DNA from: Paracoccaceae bacterium
GTDB taxonomy: Bacteria; Pseudomonadota; Alphaproteobacteria; Rhodobacterales; Rhodobacteraceae
Length of the DNA: 5,985 nucleotides
NCBI GenBank assembly: GCA_007134805.1
Contig: SLKB01000345.1
Coordinates: 1-5,985 of the forward strand
Direction of reading: 5' to 3'
Under the pieces are notes generated by a model. That model was not told the origin of the DNA and made no database searches. It saw nothing but the letters and a program-made list of their open reading frames with translations. This document shows, piece by piece, positions 5,358-5,985 of the stretch. Numbering within the stretch: position 1 is the stretch's first letter; each line of letters starts with the position of its first letter. The translations under genes and the position numbers were made by a program.

Positions 5358-5985
5358 ATGACGATGACCTCTCCGCAGGACAGTTTGACCCCGTATCTGA
5401 ACAGCTTCGACCATGTGACGCGCCAGCTGGCAGAGGCCTCGCCTGTGGGCAAACTCGCCTATCAGGGGCGCGTGCTCGACAGTGCCGCACGGCTCATGCG
5501 CCGCCCCGACGGGCTGGCCGCGCTGGAGGATCGGATCGTCACCCTCGATCAGGCCGGCATATTCGCAGGCACGGACTGGGCGCAGCCGGCCGGGCTGGTG
5601 CCGGGGCTGGTCGCCAATTCGCTGAGCGCACCCGACAAGCGGCTCGTGGTTCTGGAATGCCTCAATCTGCTGCGTTTCCTCGCGATCTATCAGGGGCAGC
5701 ATGTGGACTCGGGGCTGCCCGATGAACACGCGCAGCATTTCCTGACGCAAGTGCTCGCCCTCAATCTCGGCCGGATCCTCGGCACGGCAAACGAAGCCGC
5801 GCGCGTGAATGCGGGCCCGCTCGATCCCGTTGTCGATCAGCTTCTGCACCATCTTCTGCAGACCGTCGGCCCTGAGGGCATCCTCGGCCGGCTTGTCGAT
5901 GAGGTCTGGCGCATCCAGCGCCAGCGCCCGCTGCAGGTCGCGCCCGTCAAGGCGATGATCCTGCAGATTGCCATCGCGCTCGAAA
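5358..5985 (+). CDS. Unknown, mostly helical protein, 5' part (3' end outside window)
   Basis: The frame is open from ATG 5358 to the window edge and gives 209 complete codons with no stop. I do not recognise the family. The visible sequence is rich in Leu, Ala, Gln and Arg and reads as successive amphipathic helices, for example around residues 16-49, 93-113, 123-149, 155-189 and 195-209. It has no signal peptide and no clear membrane span. Conserved-looking stretches are LECLNLLRFLAIYQGQ (99-114) and HFLTQVLALNLGRIL (127-141). Codon use matches the other genes and the frame keeps G/C at third positions, so it is coding. The in-frame ATG at 5301 could add 19 residues, but that extension overlaps a strong hairpin and is low in complexity. 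It shares strand and a promoter-region motif with the ATP-grasp gene, so a common pathway is a reasonable guess. A helical scaffold or catalytic domains beyond the edge are both possible. Confidence 0.8.
   Translation, partial: MTMTSPQDSLTPYLNSFDHVTRQLAEASPVGKLAYQGRVLDSAARLMRRPDGLAALEDRIVTLDQAGIFAGTDWAQPAGLVPGLVANSLSAPDKRLVVLECLNLLRFLAIYQGQHVDSGLPDEHAQHFLTQVLALNLGRILGTANEAARVNAGPLDPVVDQLLHHLLQTVGPEGILGRLVDEVWRIQRQRPLQVAPVKAMILQIAIALE

Noticed and set aside
5250..5852. A 200-codon minus-strand frame opposite the last gene
   Set aside because: The plus-strand frame from 5358 has a start, a ribosome binding site and normal codon use. The antisense frame also runs across the intergenic hairpin and lacks any recognisable motif.

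Overview
The window looks like chromosomal DNA from an alphaproteobacterium, most likely Rhodobacteraceae (Rhodobacter/Roseobacter group). The reasons are a high G+C content with strong G/C bias at third codon positions, an Hda-type DnaA paralogue close to polyphosphate kinase, and protein sequences typical of that group. This placement is inference from sequence character; no search was run. All genes read on the + strand, and I see no tRNA, rRNA, CRISPR array, insertion sequence or phage gene.

Layout: (1) 1-465 is the 3' part of an hda-like gene (DnaA-related AAA+ regulator of replication initiation), cut by the left edge and followed by a GC-rich hairpin that may be a terminator. (2) 572-1519 encodes an exported protein that reads as three small beta-rich domains in a row: YbaY/YscW-like, MliC-like (C-type lysozyme inhibitor fold) and META/HslJ-like. 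(3) About 1599-3782 is ppk1, a full-length polyphosphate kinase with all catalytic residues intact. (4) A 193-base AT-richer intergenic region holds a plausible promoter, a short direct repeat and a leader hairpin. (5) 3976-5202 encodes a 408-residue ATP-grasp ligase of unknown substrate. (6) A 155-base gap contains a short terminator-like hairpin, a motif shared with the previous intergenic region, and a strong 9-bp hairpin. (7) 5358-5985 is the 5' part of a gene for a mostly helical protein that I do not recognise, cut by the right edge.

How they may work together: the left half (replication regulator, envelope protein, polyphosphate synthesis) is housekeeping. The right half begins with its own promoter-like region and appears to be a separate accessory unit, an ATP-grasp ligase with an unknown partner, lying where ppx (exopolyphosphatase) often follows ppk. 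The two items most worth a second look are the three-domain periplasmic protein and the ATP-grasp/unknown gene pair.
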